64,000 nucleotides of DNA from Oscillospiraceae bacterium (GCA_022846075.1 AP025582.1:1550001-1614000), one strand, 5' to 3'. Positions 23,083 to 32,005 are shown, counted from the first letter of the stretch. Made by a program: numbers and translations. The notes: generated from the sequence alone by a model not told the origin.

Positions 23083-23766
23083 TCACTGTAAAGTGGAAAT
23101 GCTTTGCCCTAAAGCTGCCCAAATCTCTTGGTGGATATCCTCTATGGAGCGGACCCGGCCCTGGGCGTCGACACAGGAGATCCGCTTCCAGCCGTAGTGT
23201 TCGGCGGCCCGGAGGGCGGTTTGGCGGCAGAGGGTCAGGTAGTCCTGGTCCACCTCGTGGATATCGCCCCTGGTGTTGGTCTCGGCCTCCCGGGTTCGGA
23301 GCAGGCGCACAGCTTCTTGGGTGGGCATGTCCAGATAAAAAACCAGGTCCGGTTCGGGCAGGCCCAGCTTGTGGTATTCGAAGTCAAAAAGCCAGTCGAA
23401 GAAGGCTGGCTGGTCCGCCGGGGAGACCTTGCCCCCCTGGTGGATGGCGTTGGAGGTGGTGTACCGGTCGGAGAGGATGAGGGTCCCGGCCCGGTAGTCG
23501 TCTCCCCAGTCCTTTTTCCAGGCGGCGTACCGGTCCACGGCGTAGAAGGTGGAGGCGGCGTAAGGGTTCACGTCGGAGGGGTGGGAGCCAAACTCGCCGT
23601 TCAAATACATTTTGAGCAGGGCGGAGGAGGGCTCCTGGTACTGGGGGAAGATCAGGCGGCGGAAGGGGGTGCCGCCGGTCTGAAGGCGGTCGCACAGCAG
23701 TTTGAACTGGGTGGATTTCCCCGAACCGTCGGTGCCCTCAAAGACGATGAGCGTTCCTTTTTTCAT
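23083..23766 (-). CDS. tmk: Thymidylate kinase
   Basis: A 227-aa kinase for dTMP to dTDP. The P-loop GTDGSGKST is at 11-19, the lid-side LSDRYTTSNAIHQG carries the DR(Y) motif, and the substrate region FPQYQEPSSALL is present. It is slightly longer than bacterial Tmk (about 205-215 aa), resembling a clostridial subfamily. It starts one base after the glycosyltransferase stop. Confidence 0.92.
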   Translation of the reverse strand: MKKGTLIVFEGTDGSGKSTQFKLLCDRLQTGGTPFRRLIFPQYQEPSSALLKMYLNGEFGSHPSDVNPYAASTFYAVDRYAAWKKDWGDDYRAGTLILSDRYTTSNAIHQGGKVSPADQPAFFDWLFDFEYHKLGLPEPDLVFYLDMPTQEAVRLLRTREAETNTRGDIHEVDQDYLTLCRQTALRAAEHYGWKRISCVDAQGRVRSIEDIHQEIWAALGQSISTLQ

Positions 23767-23767
23767 T

Positions 23768-24490
23768 TCATTTCCCTCCCAGGCGGGCGCCCATAGCGTC
23801 CACCAAGATCAGGGGAAGCTTGGCCATCCGGCCAAAGCGGCTGGGCTCCTTTATCAGGCGGTAAAGCCACTCCATTCCGGCCTTCTGCCAGGCCTCGGGG
23901 GCCCGCTCCACGGTCCCGGCGAACACATCCAGGCTGCCGCCCAGGCCCACCGCCAGCTTGACCCCCGTCTCCGGGCCGTACTGGACCATCCAATGCTCCT
24001 GCTTGGGCGCGCCCAGGCAGGTGAAGAGGACATTGGCCTTGGCGGCTTTGATCTCCTCCACCACCGGGGCGTCCTCCTGAAAGTATCCGTCGTGGGTGCC
24101 GCAGATGAGAAGGCCGGGGTGGGCCTTGCGCAGGTTCTCGGCCGCCTGCTCCGCCACGCCGGGCTTGGCCCCCAGGAGAAAGAGGGATGCCCCGGTGTGG
24201 GCCATGCGGGAGAGGAGCCCCTGGGCGAAATCGATGCCGGGCACCCGCCCTTTGAGGGGGCGGCCCAGGATCTTGGCGGCGTATGCCACGCCGACCCCAT
24301 CGGCCAGAGCCAGATCGGCGGCGTTGAGGATCCGGCGGAAGGCCTCGTCCTTTTTTGCGGCAAGGATAAACTCGGGGTTGGGAGTGACGGCGTAATGGAA
24401 GCCCTCGCTCTCGGACAAAGCCGTACCGGCGGCGACCGCCTCAGCCAGCGTAAGGTCGTCGATACCGACGCCCAAAATATCAGTTTTCAA
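23768..24490 (-). CDS. WecG/TagA/CpsF family glycosyltransferase
   Basis: A 240-aa membrane-associated glycosyltransferase (GT26). Conserved features are TPNPEFILAA, LADGVGVAYAAK, LFLLGAKPGVAEQA and the C-terminal PSRFGRMAKLP. Members add ManNAc(A) to undecaprenyl-PP-GlcNAc during wall teichoic acid or surface polysaccharide synthesis. The start is TTG with TAGGAGG 7 bases upstream. It is the first gene of the unit with tmk, DJ-1 and 5-FCL; no other teichoic acid gene is nearby. Confidence 0.85.
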   Translation of the reverse strand: MKTDILGVGIDDLTLAEAVAAGTALSESEGFHYAVTPNPEFILAAKKDEAFRRILNAADLALADGVGVAYAAKILGRPLKGRVPGIDFAQGLLSRMAHTGASLFLLGAKPGVAEQAAENLRKAHPGLLICGTHDGYFQEDAPVVEEIKAAKANVLFTCLGAPKQEHWMVQYGPETGVKLAVGLGGSLDVFAGTVERAPEAWQKAGMEWLYRLIKEPSRFGRMAKLPLILVDAMGARLGGK

Positions 24491-24578
24491 ATGGATGCCT
24501 CCTAGGGTAGGGAATCACAGGTTGTATTAGTGTATCACAATATGGGAGAAAAGTCCATGGAAACAGGGGAGAGGGAAC

Positions 24579-25112
24579 TCAGCTTTCCCGTACCACAGAG
24601 AAGAGAAGGTGGGGCATATCCATCCCGTAGTAATGCTTCACCAGGGTGCCGTGGGCTGTCATCCCGTTTCGCCTGGCCACGGCCTGGGAGGGAAGGTTGC
24701 TGTCCCGGATGATGGAGTACACCTCGGCGGCTTTGAGGACCGTGAAGGCGTAATCTTTGCAGGCGACGGCGGCCTCAGTGGCGTAACCGTGGTGCCAAAA
24801 AGCCTTTTGAAACAGGTAGCCCACTTCCAGGACGGAACCCCTGCCGCTGTTCTGCATGGTGAGCCCGCACTGGCCGATCATCTCGCCGGTCTCCTTCAAA
24901 ATCACCGCCCACAGCCCGAAGCCGTATTCCCGATAGCGCTGGAGCTGCCGGTCCAGCCATTCCTGCACCTCGGCGCTGCTGAAGGCGTGCTCGTAGGCGT
25001 ACATGACCTCTTCATCCTGAAGGATCTTGCTTAAGCCCGGAAAATCAGCTTGGGACATCTCCCGAAGGATGAGCCGGTCCGTCTCCAGGATGATTTGGGC
25101 GCCGCCGTCCAT
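24579..25112 (-). CDS. GNAT acetyltransferase (RimJ/RimL type)
   Basis: A 177-aa acetyltransferase. LETDRLILREMSQADFPGL is the typical N-terminus of the RimJ/RimL-like branch. FQKAFWHHGYATEAAVACKDYAF is the acetyl-CoA binding region, and NLPSQAVARRNGM is the conserved C-terminal block. The ATG overlaps the racemase stop by one base (TAATG), so translation is coupled. The target (protein N-terminus or small amine) is unknown. Confidence 0.82.
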   Translation of the reverse strand: MDGGAQIILETDRLILREMSQADFPGLSKILQDEEVMYAYEHAFSSAEVQEWLDRQLQRYREYGFGLWAVILKETGEMIGQCGLTMQNSGRGSVLEVGYLFQKAFWHHGYATEAAVACKDYAFTVLKAAEVYSIIRDSNLPSQAVARRNGMTAHGTLVKHYYGMDMPHLLFSVVRES

Positions 25113-25801
25113 TATGACAAAGCCAGCTCCACGGCCCGGGCGGCGTGGATAAGGGTGGTGTCAAAGACGGGAAGAGCCGTGTCACTCTGCTGGATGAGAA
25201 GGCCGATCTCGGTGCAGCCCAGGATGACCCCCTGGGCCCCCTGCCGGGACAAGCCGTCTATAATGCGGAGAAATTCCCGCTTTGATCCATCCTCAAGGCG
25301 GCCCAGACACAGCTCGTCGAAGATGACGTGGTTGACCAATTCGATGTCGGCCGCTTCGGGAATCAGGACCCGGACCCCGGCCTGGATAAGCCGCTCCTTA
25401 TAAAAATCCTGACACATGGTGTATTTCGTGCCCAGGAGGGCCACAGTATCGATGCCGGCCGCCTTCAGAGCGCCGGCGGTGGCGTCGGCGATATGGAGGA
25501 GAGGCACATGGAGCCTGGCTTGGACCTGGGGGGCCACCTTGTGCATGGTGTTGGTGCAGATCAAAATAAAGTCGGCCCCCGCCCCTTCCAGGCGGAGGGC
25601 GGCGTCGGAAAGGAGCTCGGCGCTCCGCTCCCAATCACCCCGGGACTGGCATTCCTCGATGGGCTGGAAATCCACGCTGTATAAAAGGATCTGAGCCGAA
25701 TGGAGCCCGCCCAGCTTTTCCTTGACCAGACGGTTGATGATCTGATAGTAAGTGACGGTGCTCTCCCAGCTCATACCGCCGATGAGGCCGATGGTTTTCA
25801 T
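25112..25801 (-). CDS. Aspartate/glutamate racemase family protein
   Basis: A 229-aa cofactor-independent racemase. The N-terminus IGLIGGMSWESTVTYYQ is typical of aspartate racemases. The two catalytic cysteines lie in CTNTMH (Cys82) and GCTEIGLL near residue 196. ATG follows AAGGAG. Aspartate is the most likely substrate by similarity; amino acid specificity is not proven. Confidence 0.87.
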   Translation of the reverse strand: MKTIGLIGGMSWESTVTYYQIINRLVKEKLGGLHSAQILLYSVDFQPIEECQSRGDWERSAELLSDAALRLEGAGADFILICTNTMHKVAPQVQARLHVPLLHIADATAGALKAAGIDTVALLGTKYTMCQDFYKERLIQAGVRVLIPEAADIELVNHVIFDELCLGRLEDGSKREFLRIIDGLSRQGAQGVILGCTEIGLLIQQSDTALPVFDTTLIHAARAVELALS

Positions 25802-25847
25802 CCGTACCGCTCCTTCTTTTCAAAGATGATGTTTTGATTTCCTGTCC

Positions 25848-25876
25848 AGTTTAATCCAAGGACCTTGTCCCGTCAA
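25848..25876 (-). promoter_or_regulatory. Promoter of racemase-GNAT unit
   Basis: Minus strand TTGACG (25871-25876), a 17-base spacer and TAAACT (25848-25853). Confidence 0.6.
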
Positions 25877-25899
25877 TGAAATCTTAGGCATTTTCATGG

Positions 25900-25960
25900 T
25901 TGACATTTGAAGGGGAGGTGAGTATAATAACGCATATAATTTAGCACCACAAAGTGCTAA
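25900..25960 (+). promoter_or_regulatory. Consensus promoter plus inverted repeat of ABC importer operon
   Basis: TTGACA (25900-25905), a 17-base spacer and TATAAT (25923-25928), all matching consensus. Immediately downstream TTAGCAC (25941-25947) and GTGCTAA (25954-25960) form an inverted repeat with a 6-base loop, overlapping the expected start region and likely an operator or RNA stem. Confidence 0.8.
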
Positions 25961-25981
25961 AGCACATGGGAGGAAAATGAA

Positions 25982-27007
25982 ATGAAGAATCGCAAACTGA
26001 TGGCTCTGGGGCTGTCCGTGGCTCTGACCCTGTCCCTGGCCGCCTGCGGCGGCGGGACCACTGAGACCAAATCGCCTGAGGAGTCCAAACCCGCCGAGTC
26101 TGCGGCCGCCGAGAGCGCTCCCGCCGCGGCCCAGTACGTGGTGGGCATCTGCCAGCTAGCCCCTCATCCGGCGCTGGACGCCGCCACCCAGGGTTTTAAG
26201 GACGCTGTGGAGGAGGCCCTGCCCGGCCAGGTGGAATTTAAGGAGGGCAACGCCGCCGGCGACAGCCCCACCTGTTCCACCATCATTAACGGCTTCGTCT
26301 CCGCCAACGTGGACTTGATCATGGCCAACGCAACCCCCGCCCTGAATGCCGCCGCCTCCGCCACCGGCGATATCCCCGTGCTGGGCACCTCCGTTACCGA
26401 GTACGGTGTGGCCCTGGGCATCGAGGGCTTCACCGGCACCGTGGGCACCAACGTGTCCGGCACCTCCGACCTGGCCCCCCTGGACCAGCAGGCCGCCATG
26501 ATCAAGGAGTGGTTCCCCGACGCCCAGACCGTGGGCCTGCTCTACTGCTCCGCCGAGCCCAACAGCCAGTACCAGGTGGACGAGGTCCAGAAGGCCTTGG
26601 AGGGCCTGGGCTTCACCTGCACCCAGTACTCCTTCTCCGACACCAACGACATGGCCTCCGTCACCCAGAAGGCCGCCGACAACAGTGAGATCCTCTACGT
26701 TCCCACCGACAATACCGTGGCCAACAACACCGGCATCGTGGACAACATCTGCCACGGCAAGATCCCCGTCTTTACCGGTGAGGAGGGTATCTGCGCCGGC
26801 TGCGGCGTGGCCACCCTGTCCATCAGTTACTACGACCTGGGTGTGACCACCGGCAAGATGGCCGTCAAGATCCTCACCGGCGAGTCCAACGTGGCCGAGA
26901 TGCCCATTGAATACGCCCCCCAGTTCACCAAGAAGTATAACGAGGCCATCTGTGCCGATCTGGGCCTGACGGTCCCCGAAGGCTACGAAGCCATTGCCGC
27001 GCAGTAA
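25982..27007 (+). CDS. ABC importer substrate-binding lipoprotein (TrpX-like)
   Basis: A 341-aa lipoprotein. The signal peptide ends in LSLAACGGG, with Cys22 predicted to be lipid-modified, followed by a Ser/Glu/Ala-rich linker and a type I periplasmic-binding fold (YVVGICQLAPHPALDAATQGF). This family is associated with tryptophan/tyrosine-type uptake (TrpXYZ), but the ligand here is inferred. ATG at 25982 follows GGGAGGAAAATGAA. Permease and ATPase genes follow. Codon use is strongly biased, suggesting high expression. Confidence 0.87.
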   Translation: MKNRKLMALGLSVALTLSLAACGGGTTETKSPEESKPAESAAAESAPAAAQYVVGICQLAPHPALDAATQGFKDAVEEALPGQVEFKEGNAAGDSPTCSTIINGFVSANVDLIMANATPALNAAASATGDIPVLGTSVTEYGVALGIEGFTGTVGTNVSGTSDLAPLDQQAAMIKEWFPDAQTVGLLYCSAEPNSQYQVDEVQKALEGLGFTCTQYSFSDTNDMASVTQKAADNSEILYVPTDNTVANNTGIVDNICHGKIPVFTGEEGICAGCGVATLSISYYDLGVTTGKMAVKILTGESNVAEMPIEYAPQFTKKYNEAICADLGLTVPEGYEAIAAQ

Positions 27008-27023
27008 TCCTCAAGATCCTCCG

Positions 27024-27055
27024 GCAGCGGAAAAGGGGCTTCCCTTTTCCGCTGC
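27024..27055 (+). terminator. 14-bp hairpin between binding protein and permease genes
   Basis: 27024-27037 pairs perfectly with 27042-27055 around GCTT, followed by TTCTT. It is likely a partial terminator or mRNA-stabilising stem that lets the binding protein be made in excess over the permease. Confidence 0.7.
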
Positions 27056-27112
27056 TTCTTGCTATACTTAACTCGTATACGCTTCTATTTTGATGGGGGG
27101 AACATCCTGATT

Positions 27113-28063
27113 ATGCTGGATTTTATCAACGCATTGCCGGGCGCCGTATCCCAGGGCCTTATTTGGGGCATTATGGCCATCGGCGTCTTTATCACCTATA
27201 AGATCCTGGACGTGGCCGATCTGACCGTGGACGGCTCCTTCTGCACCGGCGGCGCGGTCTTCGTCATGCTTTTTACCGGCGGGTTCAACATCTGGGTGGC
27301 CCTGCTGGCGGCGGTGCTGGCGGGTATGCTGGCCGGACTGGTCACCGGACTGCTCCATACCTTGTGCGGCATCCCCGCCATCCTGTCGGGTATCCTGACC
27401 CAGCTGGCCCTCTATTCCGTGAATATGGCGATTATGGGGATGAAGGCCAGCGTGTCCATCAACGTCACAAACCCTGAGACCCTGGACAGCCTGCTGGTTT
27501 CCCTGCGCTTTGTGCAGGACGTGGCCAAGGGGACCCGGCCCTTCTACCGCCACCCCATTTTCGTGGTGGGGCTGTTCACCGTGGCCGTTATTGCCCTGCT
27601 CTACTGGTTCTTCGGCACGGAGCTGGGCTCCTCCCTCCGGGCCACCGGCTCCAACCCCAACATGGCCCGGGCTCAGGGCATCAACACCGACTTCACCAAG
27701 GTGCTGGGCCTGGTTATCTCCAACGGCCTGGTGGCCCTGTCCGGCGCGCTGATGGTCCAGTACAGCAGTGCTTGCGAGATCAATATGGGCCGGGGCGCCA
27801 TCGTCATCGGCCTGGCCGCCGTCATCATCGGCGAGGTGACCTTCGGCAGCGTCTTCCGCAATTTCGCCCTCAAGCTGCTGGCGGTGTCCATCGGCGGCAT
27901 CCTCTATTATATCGTCATCCAGGCGGTGCTTTCCATGGGCATGAATTCCAACTACCTCAAGCTCCTCTCCGCCGCCGTGGTGGCCGTATTCCTGTCCATT
28001 CCCTATTGGAAGGGCAAGTATTTCTCCAAGCCCGCGAAGAAGGAGGCGGCCCGCCATGCTTGA
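27113..28063 (+). CDS. ABC importer permease (TrpY-like)
   Basis: A 316-aa membrane protein with about eight hydrophobic segments, of the branched-chain/sugar permease superfamily. Visible markers are the N-terminal GLIWGIMAIGVFITYKILDVADLTVDGSF and the cytoplasmic coupling region GSSLRATGSNPNMARAQGIN. ATG at 27113 is chosen; GGGGGG lies 12 bases upstream, a long spacing. The 3' end overlaps the ATPase gene by eight bases. Confidence 0.85.
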   Translation: MLDFINALPGAVSQGLIWGIMAIGVFITYKILDVADLTVDGSFCTGGAVFVMLFTGGFNIWVALLAAVLAGMLAGLVTGLLHTLCGIPAILSGILTQLALYSVNMAIMGMKASVSINVTNPETLDSLLVSLRFVQDVAKGTRPFYRHPIFVVGLFTVAVIALLYWFFGTELGSSLRATGSNPNMARAQGINTDFTKVLGLVISNGLVALSGALMVQYSSACEINMGRGAIVIGLAAVIIGEVTFGSVFRNFALKLLAVSIGGILYYIVIQAVLSMGMNSNYLKLLSAAVVAVFLSIPYWKGKYFSKPAKKEAARHA

Positions 28064-28850
28064 GATCAAGAACATCTGGAAAACCTTCAACGCCGGCACC
28101 GTCAATGAAAAGGCGGCTCTCCAGGGCGTGAGCCTGACCCTGGGTGACGGGGATTTTATCACGGTCATCGGCGGCAACGGCGCGGGCAAGTCCACCCTGA
28201 TGAACGCCGTGGCCGGAGTCTACCCGGTGGACGAGGGCACCATCACCATCGACGGCACCGACGTGACCAAGCTCCCCGAGCACAAGCGGGCACCCTTCAT
28301 CGGCCGGGTGTTCCAGGACCCCATGATGGGTACCGCCGCCACCATGCAGATCGAGGAGAACCTGGCCCTGGCCGCCCGCCGCGGCCAGCCCAGAGGGCTT
28401 GGCTGGGCCATCACCAAGCAGGAGCGGGAGCGTTACAGGGAGCTTCTAAAGACCCTGGACCTGGGCCTGGAGGACCGGCTGACTTCTAAGGTTGGCCTCC
28501 TCTCCGGCGGCCAGCGGCAGGCATTGACCCTGCTGATGGCCACGCTGAAAAAGCCCAAGCTCCTCCTCCTGGACGAGCACACCGCCGCGCTGGACCCCAA
28601 GACGGCGGACAAGGTGCTGGACACCACCGAGCGGATCATCCAGCGGGACAAGCTGACCACCCTGATGATCACCCATAATATGCGGGACGCCATCGCCCAC
28701 GGAAACCGGCTCATCATGATGTATGAGGGCCGGGTGGCCATCGACGTGGCCGGCGAGGAGAAAAAGAAGCTGACCGTGGAGGGACTTCTGGAGATGTTCA
28801 GCAAAGTCAGCGGCTCCACCGAGGCGGACGACAAGCTGCTTCTTTCGTAG
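28056..28850 (+). CDS. ABC importer ATP-binding protein (TrpZ-like)
   Basis: A 264-aa ATPase. Walker A is GGNGAGKST, the Q-loop is VFQDPMMGT, the signature is LSGGQRQ, Walker B is LLLLDEHTAALD and the switch His lies in MITHNMRDA. It powers uptake with the upstream binding protein and permease. It is the last gene before a very strong terminator. Confidence 0.93.
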   Translation: MLEIKNIWKTFNAGTVNEKAALQGVSLTLGDGDFITVIGGNGAGKSTLMNAVAGVYPVDEGTITIDGTDVTKLPEHKRAPFIGRVFQDPMMGTAATMQIEENLALAARRGQPRGLGWAITKQERERYRELLKTLDLGLEDRLTSKVGLLSGGQRQALTLLMATLKKPKLLLLDEHTAALDPKTADKVLDTTERIIQRDKLTTLMITHNMRDAIAHGNRLIMMYEGRVAIDVAGEEKKKLTVEGLLEMFSKVSGSTEADDKLLLS

Positions 28851-28860
28851 CGTAAGAAGA

Positions 28861-28897
28861 AAAAAGGACGGGCCTTTTTGGAAGGCCCGTCCTTTTT
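28861..28897 (+). terminator. Terminator of ABC importer operon
   Basis: A 16-bp perfect stem (28861-28876 with 28882-28897) with a five-base loop and a flanking T-run. Confidence 0.9.
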
Positions 28898-29012
28898 CCC
28901 GTTCTTTCCGGCTGCGAAAAGCGTAAAATCTTGGAGCAGTATTCATAAATTAGAAACATCTTTGTGGTATTCTTTCAACACGAATCAAACTTTATTTAAA
29001 GGAGGGGAGCGC

Positions 29013-30380
29013 ATGGCAAGCAATCCCAACTATTGTGACCTGATCCCGGAGGTGCGGGCCTTATCGGCAGACGCCAGGAAGCACAGCCGCATCAACGCGG
29101 GAGACTACGAAAAGTATGACGTGAAGCGAGGGCTCAGAGACCTGAACGGCAAAGGCGTCCTGGCGGGGCTGACCGAGATCTCCGACATCCACGCCAAGGA
29201 CAAGCTCCCCGACGGCACCGAGGTCCCCTGCGAGGGCAAGCTCTATTTCCGCGGCGTCGACGTGGAGGCGCTGGTGGCCGGCTCTCTGAAGGAGGGGCGC
29301 TTCGGGTTTGAGGAGAGCGCCTATCTGTTGATGATGGGCCATTTGCCCGACAGCCGGGAGCTGGAGGAGTTTCGAAAACTGCTGGGCTATTACCGCTCCC
29401 TGCCCAACAACTTTGTGCGGGACGTGATCTTGAAAGCGCCCAGTGGGGACATTATGAATTCCCTGGCCCGCAGTGTGCTCAACCTGGCCGCCTATGACGA
29501 CCGGGCCGATGACATCTCCCTGCCCAACGTGACCCGCCAGTGCCTTCAGCTAATTTCCGTGTTTCCGCTGCTGTCGGTCTACGGCTATCAGGCCTACCAG
29601 TATAAGGGGGGCAGCAGCCTTTATATCCACGCTCCCAGGCCGGAGCTTTCCACGGCGGAGAATATTTTGCACCTTCTCCGGCCAGACTCCAAATACAGCT
29701 ATTGGGAAGCCCACGTGCTGGATATCTGCCTCATTCTCCACGCCGAGCATGGCGGCGGCAACAACTCCACCTTTACCACCCACGTGGTGACCTCCTCCGG
29801 GACGGATACTTATTCCTGCATGGCGGCCGCCCTGGCCTCCCTGAAGGGGCCCCGGCACGGCGGCGCCAACATCAAAGTGGTGCGGATGTTTGAGGACCTG
29901 AAAAAGCAGGTGCGGGACTGGAAGGACGAGGACGAGGTGCGCCGCTATCTCCAGGCTTTGCTGGATAAGAAGGCCTTTGACAAGGCCGGGCTCATCTACG
30001 GTATGGGCCACGCCGTCTATTCCATCTCCGATCCCCGGGCCAACCTGCTGCGCGCCTTTGTGGAGAAGCTCTCCAGCGAGAAGGGACGGGAGGAAGAGTA
30101 TCAGCTTTACTCCCTGGTGGAACGGCTGGGGCCCGAGGTCATCTCGGGGGAGCGGAAAATGTATAAGGGCGTGTCGGCCAACGTAGACTTTTATTCCGGC
30201 TTTGTCTACCACATGCTGGACCTCCCGCTGGAGCTGTACACCCCCATTTTTGCCATCGCCAGGATCGCGGGCTGGAGCGCCCACCGGATCGAGGAGCTCA
30301 TCAATATGGGTAAAATCATCCGGCCCGCCTATCAATATGTAGGAAATCACCGGGAATATAGACCCCTGTCAGAGCGCTGA
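29013..30380 (+). CDS. Citrate synthase
   Basis: A 455-aa enzyme condensing acetyl-CoA and oxaloacetate. Catalytic blocks are AEHGGGNNSTFTTHVV (first His), YGMGHAVYSISDPR (second His) and SANVDFYSGFVY (Asp). GPRHGGANIKVV is the CoA-binding region. ATG at 29013 follows AAAGGAGGGG. In such anaerobes it feeds 2-oxoglutarate for glutamate; gdhA lies 5 kb downstream. It is longer than classical GltA (about 430 aa), with an extended N-terminus typical of a clostridial type. A Re- or methylcitrate-type activity is less likely. Confidence 0.9.
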   Translation: MASNPNYCDLIPEVRALSADARKHSRINAGDYEKYDVKRGLRDLNGKGVLAGLTEISDIHAKDKLPDGTEVPCEGKLYFRGVDVEALVAGSLKEGRFGFEESAYLLMMGHLPDSRELEEFRKLLGYYRSLPNNFVRDVILKAPSGDIMNSLARSVLNLAAYDDRADDISLPNVTRQCLQLISVFPLLSVYGYQAYQYKGGSSLYIHAPRPELSTAENILHLLRPDSKYSYWEAHVLDICLILHAEHGGGNNSTFTTHVVTSSGTDTYSCMAAALASLKGPRHGGANIKVVRMFEDLKKQVRDWKDEDEVRRYLQALLDKKAFDKAGLIYGMGHAVYSISDPRANLLRAFVEKLSSEKGREEEYQLYSLVERLGPEVISGERKMYKGVSANVDFYSGFVYHMLDLPLELYTPIFAIARIAGWSAHRIEELINMGKIIRPAYQYVGNHREYRPLSER

Positions 30381-30407
30381 CAGAAAATATATAAGGAGGA
30401 ATCAAGT

Positions 30408-30782
30408 ATGAAATTCTATATCTGTGCTCACTGCGGCAACATCGTTACCTTCCTTCGGGATACCGGAGTGCCTGTGATCTGCTGCGGAGAGCCCATGAAG
30501 GAGCTGGTCCCCGGCGTGGTTGACGCCGCCACGGAGAAGCACGTCCCCGTCGTGGAGACCGAGGGCGACGTGGTCACCGTGAAGGTGGGCGAGGTGGAGC
30601 ATCCCATGATCCCCGAGCACTATATCCAGTGGATCGTGTTGGAGACGGAGCGGGGCTACCAGCAGCGGGCCCTGCGGCCGGAGGAGCCGCCCCGCGCGGT
30701 GTTTGCCCTGGCCCCTGGAGATCGGGCGGTGGCCGCCTACGAGTTCTGCAATCTCCACGGCCTTTGGAAGAAAGAGCTGTAA
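30408..30782 (+). CDS. Desulfoferrodoxin (superoxide reductase)
   Basis: A 124-aa two-iron protein reducing superoxide to peroxide without oxygen release. The desulforedoxin centre uses Cys6, Cys9, Cys25 and Cys26. The superoxide reductase centre has EKHVPV, EHPM and EHYI histidines and CNLHGLW near the C-terminus. GGAGG lies ahead of the ATG. It follows citrate synthase by 27 bases and could share its message. A second copy is at 54438. Confidence 0.92.
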   Translation: MKFYICAHCGNIVTFLRDTGVPVICCGEPMKELVPGVVDAATEKHVPVVETEGDVVTVKVGEVEHPMIPEHYIQWIVLETERGYQQRALRPEEPPRAVFALAPGDRAVAAYEFCNLHGLWKKEL

Positions 30783-30793
30783 TCAGAAGAAAT

Positions 30794-30824
30794 AACGCCC
30801 CCGGGAACCTGTCCCGGGGGCGTT
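30794..30824. terminator. Terminator after desulfoferrodoxin
   Basis: AACGCCCCCGGGA (30794-30806) pairs with TCCCGGGGGCGTT (30812-30824), followed by TT. Confidence 0.85.
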
Positions 30825-30868
30825 TTGTACGCCTGAGGGACCTGTTTCCGGGGGCAAAGTGTGTTTTC

Positions 30869-32005
30869 TTATTTAAGGGCCTGGGCCACCTTGTCCAGCG
30901 TGGCGGTGTGGAGCTGGTCCACCAGATGGGTGTAGATGCGTCCCGTGGTGGCGGGGGTGGAGTGGCCCAGTGCCTTGCCGATGTCGAAGAGGGGGGCGCC
31001 CTGGGCGGAGGCCACGGTGGCGAAGGTGTGCCGCAGGCCGTGGAGGGTGAGGGGCGGCAGCTCGTCGTGGGAGCGGATGAACTTGGTGAAGGCCAGGGAG
31101 AGGGAGTTGGGGGAGAAGGGGACGCCGCTTTTGTCCACGGCCACCAGCCCGCTGTTGGGCCAGGCGGGGCCCATGGCCAGCCTGTGCTCGTTCTGGCGAC
31201 CCCGCTCCTGGCGGAGCAGGCGGTAGATGTCGTCCCCCATGTGGAGGACCCGGGCGGAGGAGCGGTTCTTGGTCTCCTTGTCGATGACCCGGGCCCCGGC
31301 CACGGTGCGGGCGGCCCGGATGTGGATCTTCCGCAGCTGGAAATCCACGCTTTCCCAGCGCAGGCCGCAGATTTCCTCCCGCCGCAGGCCCAGGCTTCCG
31401 GCCAGATGGACCACCACCTCCAGCCAGTGGCCCTCCACCAGTTGGTAGAGCCGCTTGAGGTTTTCCGAGGTATAGTACCGGGTCTCCTTGGGGATGACCC
31501 TGGGGGGCTCCACCCGCTCGGTGGGGCAGCGGGGGATCAAGTCCTGCCGGAGGGCTGCGTGCAGGGCGGCGGAGAGAAGGTCGTGGTGCCGCCGCACCGT
31601 GTTGGCGGAGAGTCCCTTTTCCCGCATCAGCTCGGCGTAATAGCGCTGCAGATCCTTGGGTGAGACCTTTTGGAGGGGGATGTGGCCCATGGCGGGGGAG
31701 AGGTGGTTGACGATGATCTTCCGGTAGCCGTACACGGTGGTTTCCGCCCGGTTGGGGATGATGATCTCTTCCATCCAGACGTCCAACCACTGGTCCAGGG
31801 TCATGTCCACCGGGATGATGGCCTCCGCCTGGGCCTTCTTGGCCAGGAATTCGTTGCGGGCCTTTCGGGCGGCGGTAAGGGTGGGGAAGGTGCGGTATTG
31901 CCGCAGCCTCCGGCCATCCTCGTCCCGGCCCAGGTCCATGTAGAGGTAGTAGACGTTGCGCTGGTCATCATAAGAGATGCCCCGTTCATACTGCTTTCTG
32001 CTCAT
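30869..32005 (-). CDS. Stand-alone tyrosine recombinase/integrase
   Basis: A 378-aa integrase with the usual order: an N-terminal AP2-like arm-binding part (YYLYMDLGRDEDGRRLR), a SAM-like core-binding domain (TLDQWLDVWMEE...) and a catalytic domain. Catalytic residues are Arg in LGLRREEICGLRW, HGLRHTFAT (H-x-x-R), LGHS and the nucleophile Tyr in TGRIYTH. ATG at 32005 has AAAGGAG upstream. It resembles Tn916/phage-type integrases. No excisionase, phage gene or attachment repeat was seen next to it. Confidence 0.88.
   Translation of the reverse strand: MSRKQYERGISYDDQRNVYYLYMDLGRDEDGRRLRQYRTFPTLTAARKARNEFLAKKAQAEAIIPVDMTLDQWLDVWMEEIIIPNRAETTVYGYRKIIVNHLSPAMGHIPLQKVSPKDLQRYYAELMREKGLSANTVRRHHDLLSAALHAALRQDLIPRCPTERVEPPRVIPKETRYYTSENLKRLYQLVEGHWLEVVVHLAGSLGLRREEICGLRWESVDFQLRKIHIRAARTVAGARVIDKETKNRSSARVLHMGDDIYRLLRQERGRQNEHRLAMGPAWPNSGLVAVDKSGVPFSPNSLSLAFTKFIRSHDELPPLTLHGLRHTFATVASAQGAPLFDIGKALGHSTPATTGRIYTHLVDQLHTATLDKVAQALK

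Noticed and set aside
25941-25960. CIRCE (HrcA) operator
   Set aside because: Half-sites match only the outer seven bases and the spacing is too short; the gene is not a chaperone.
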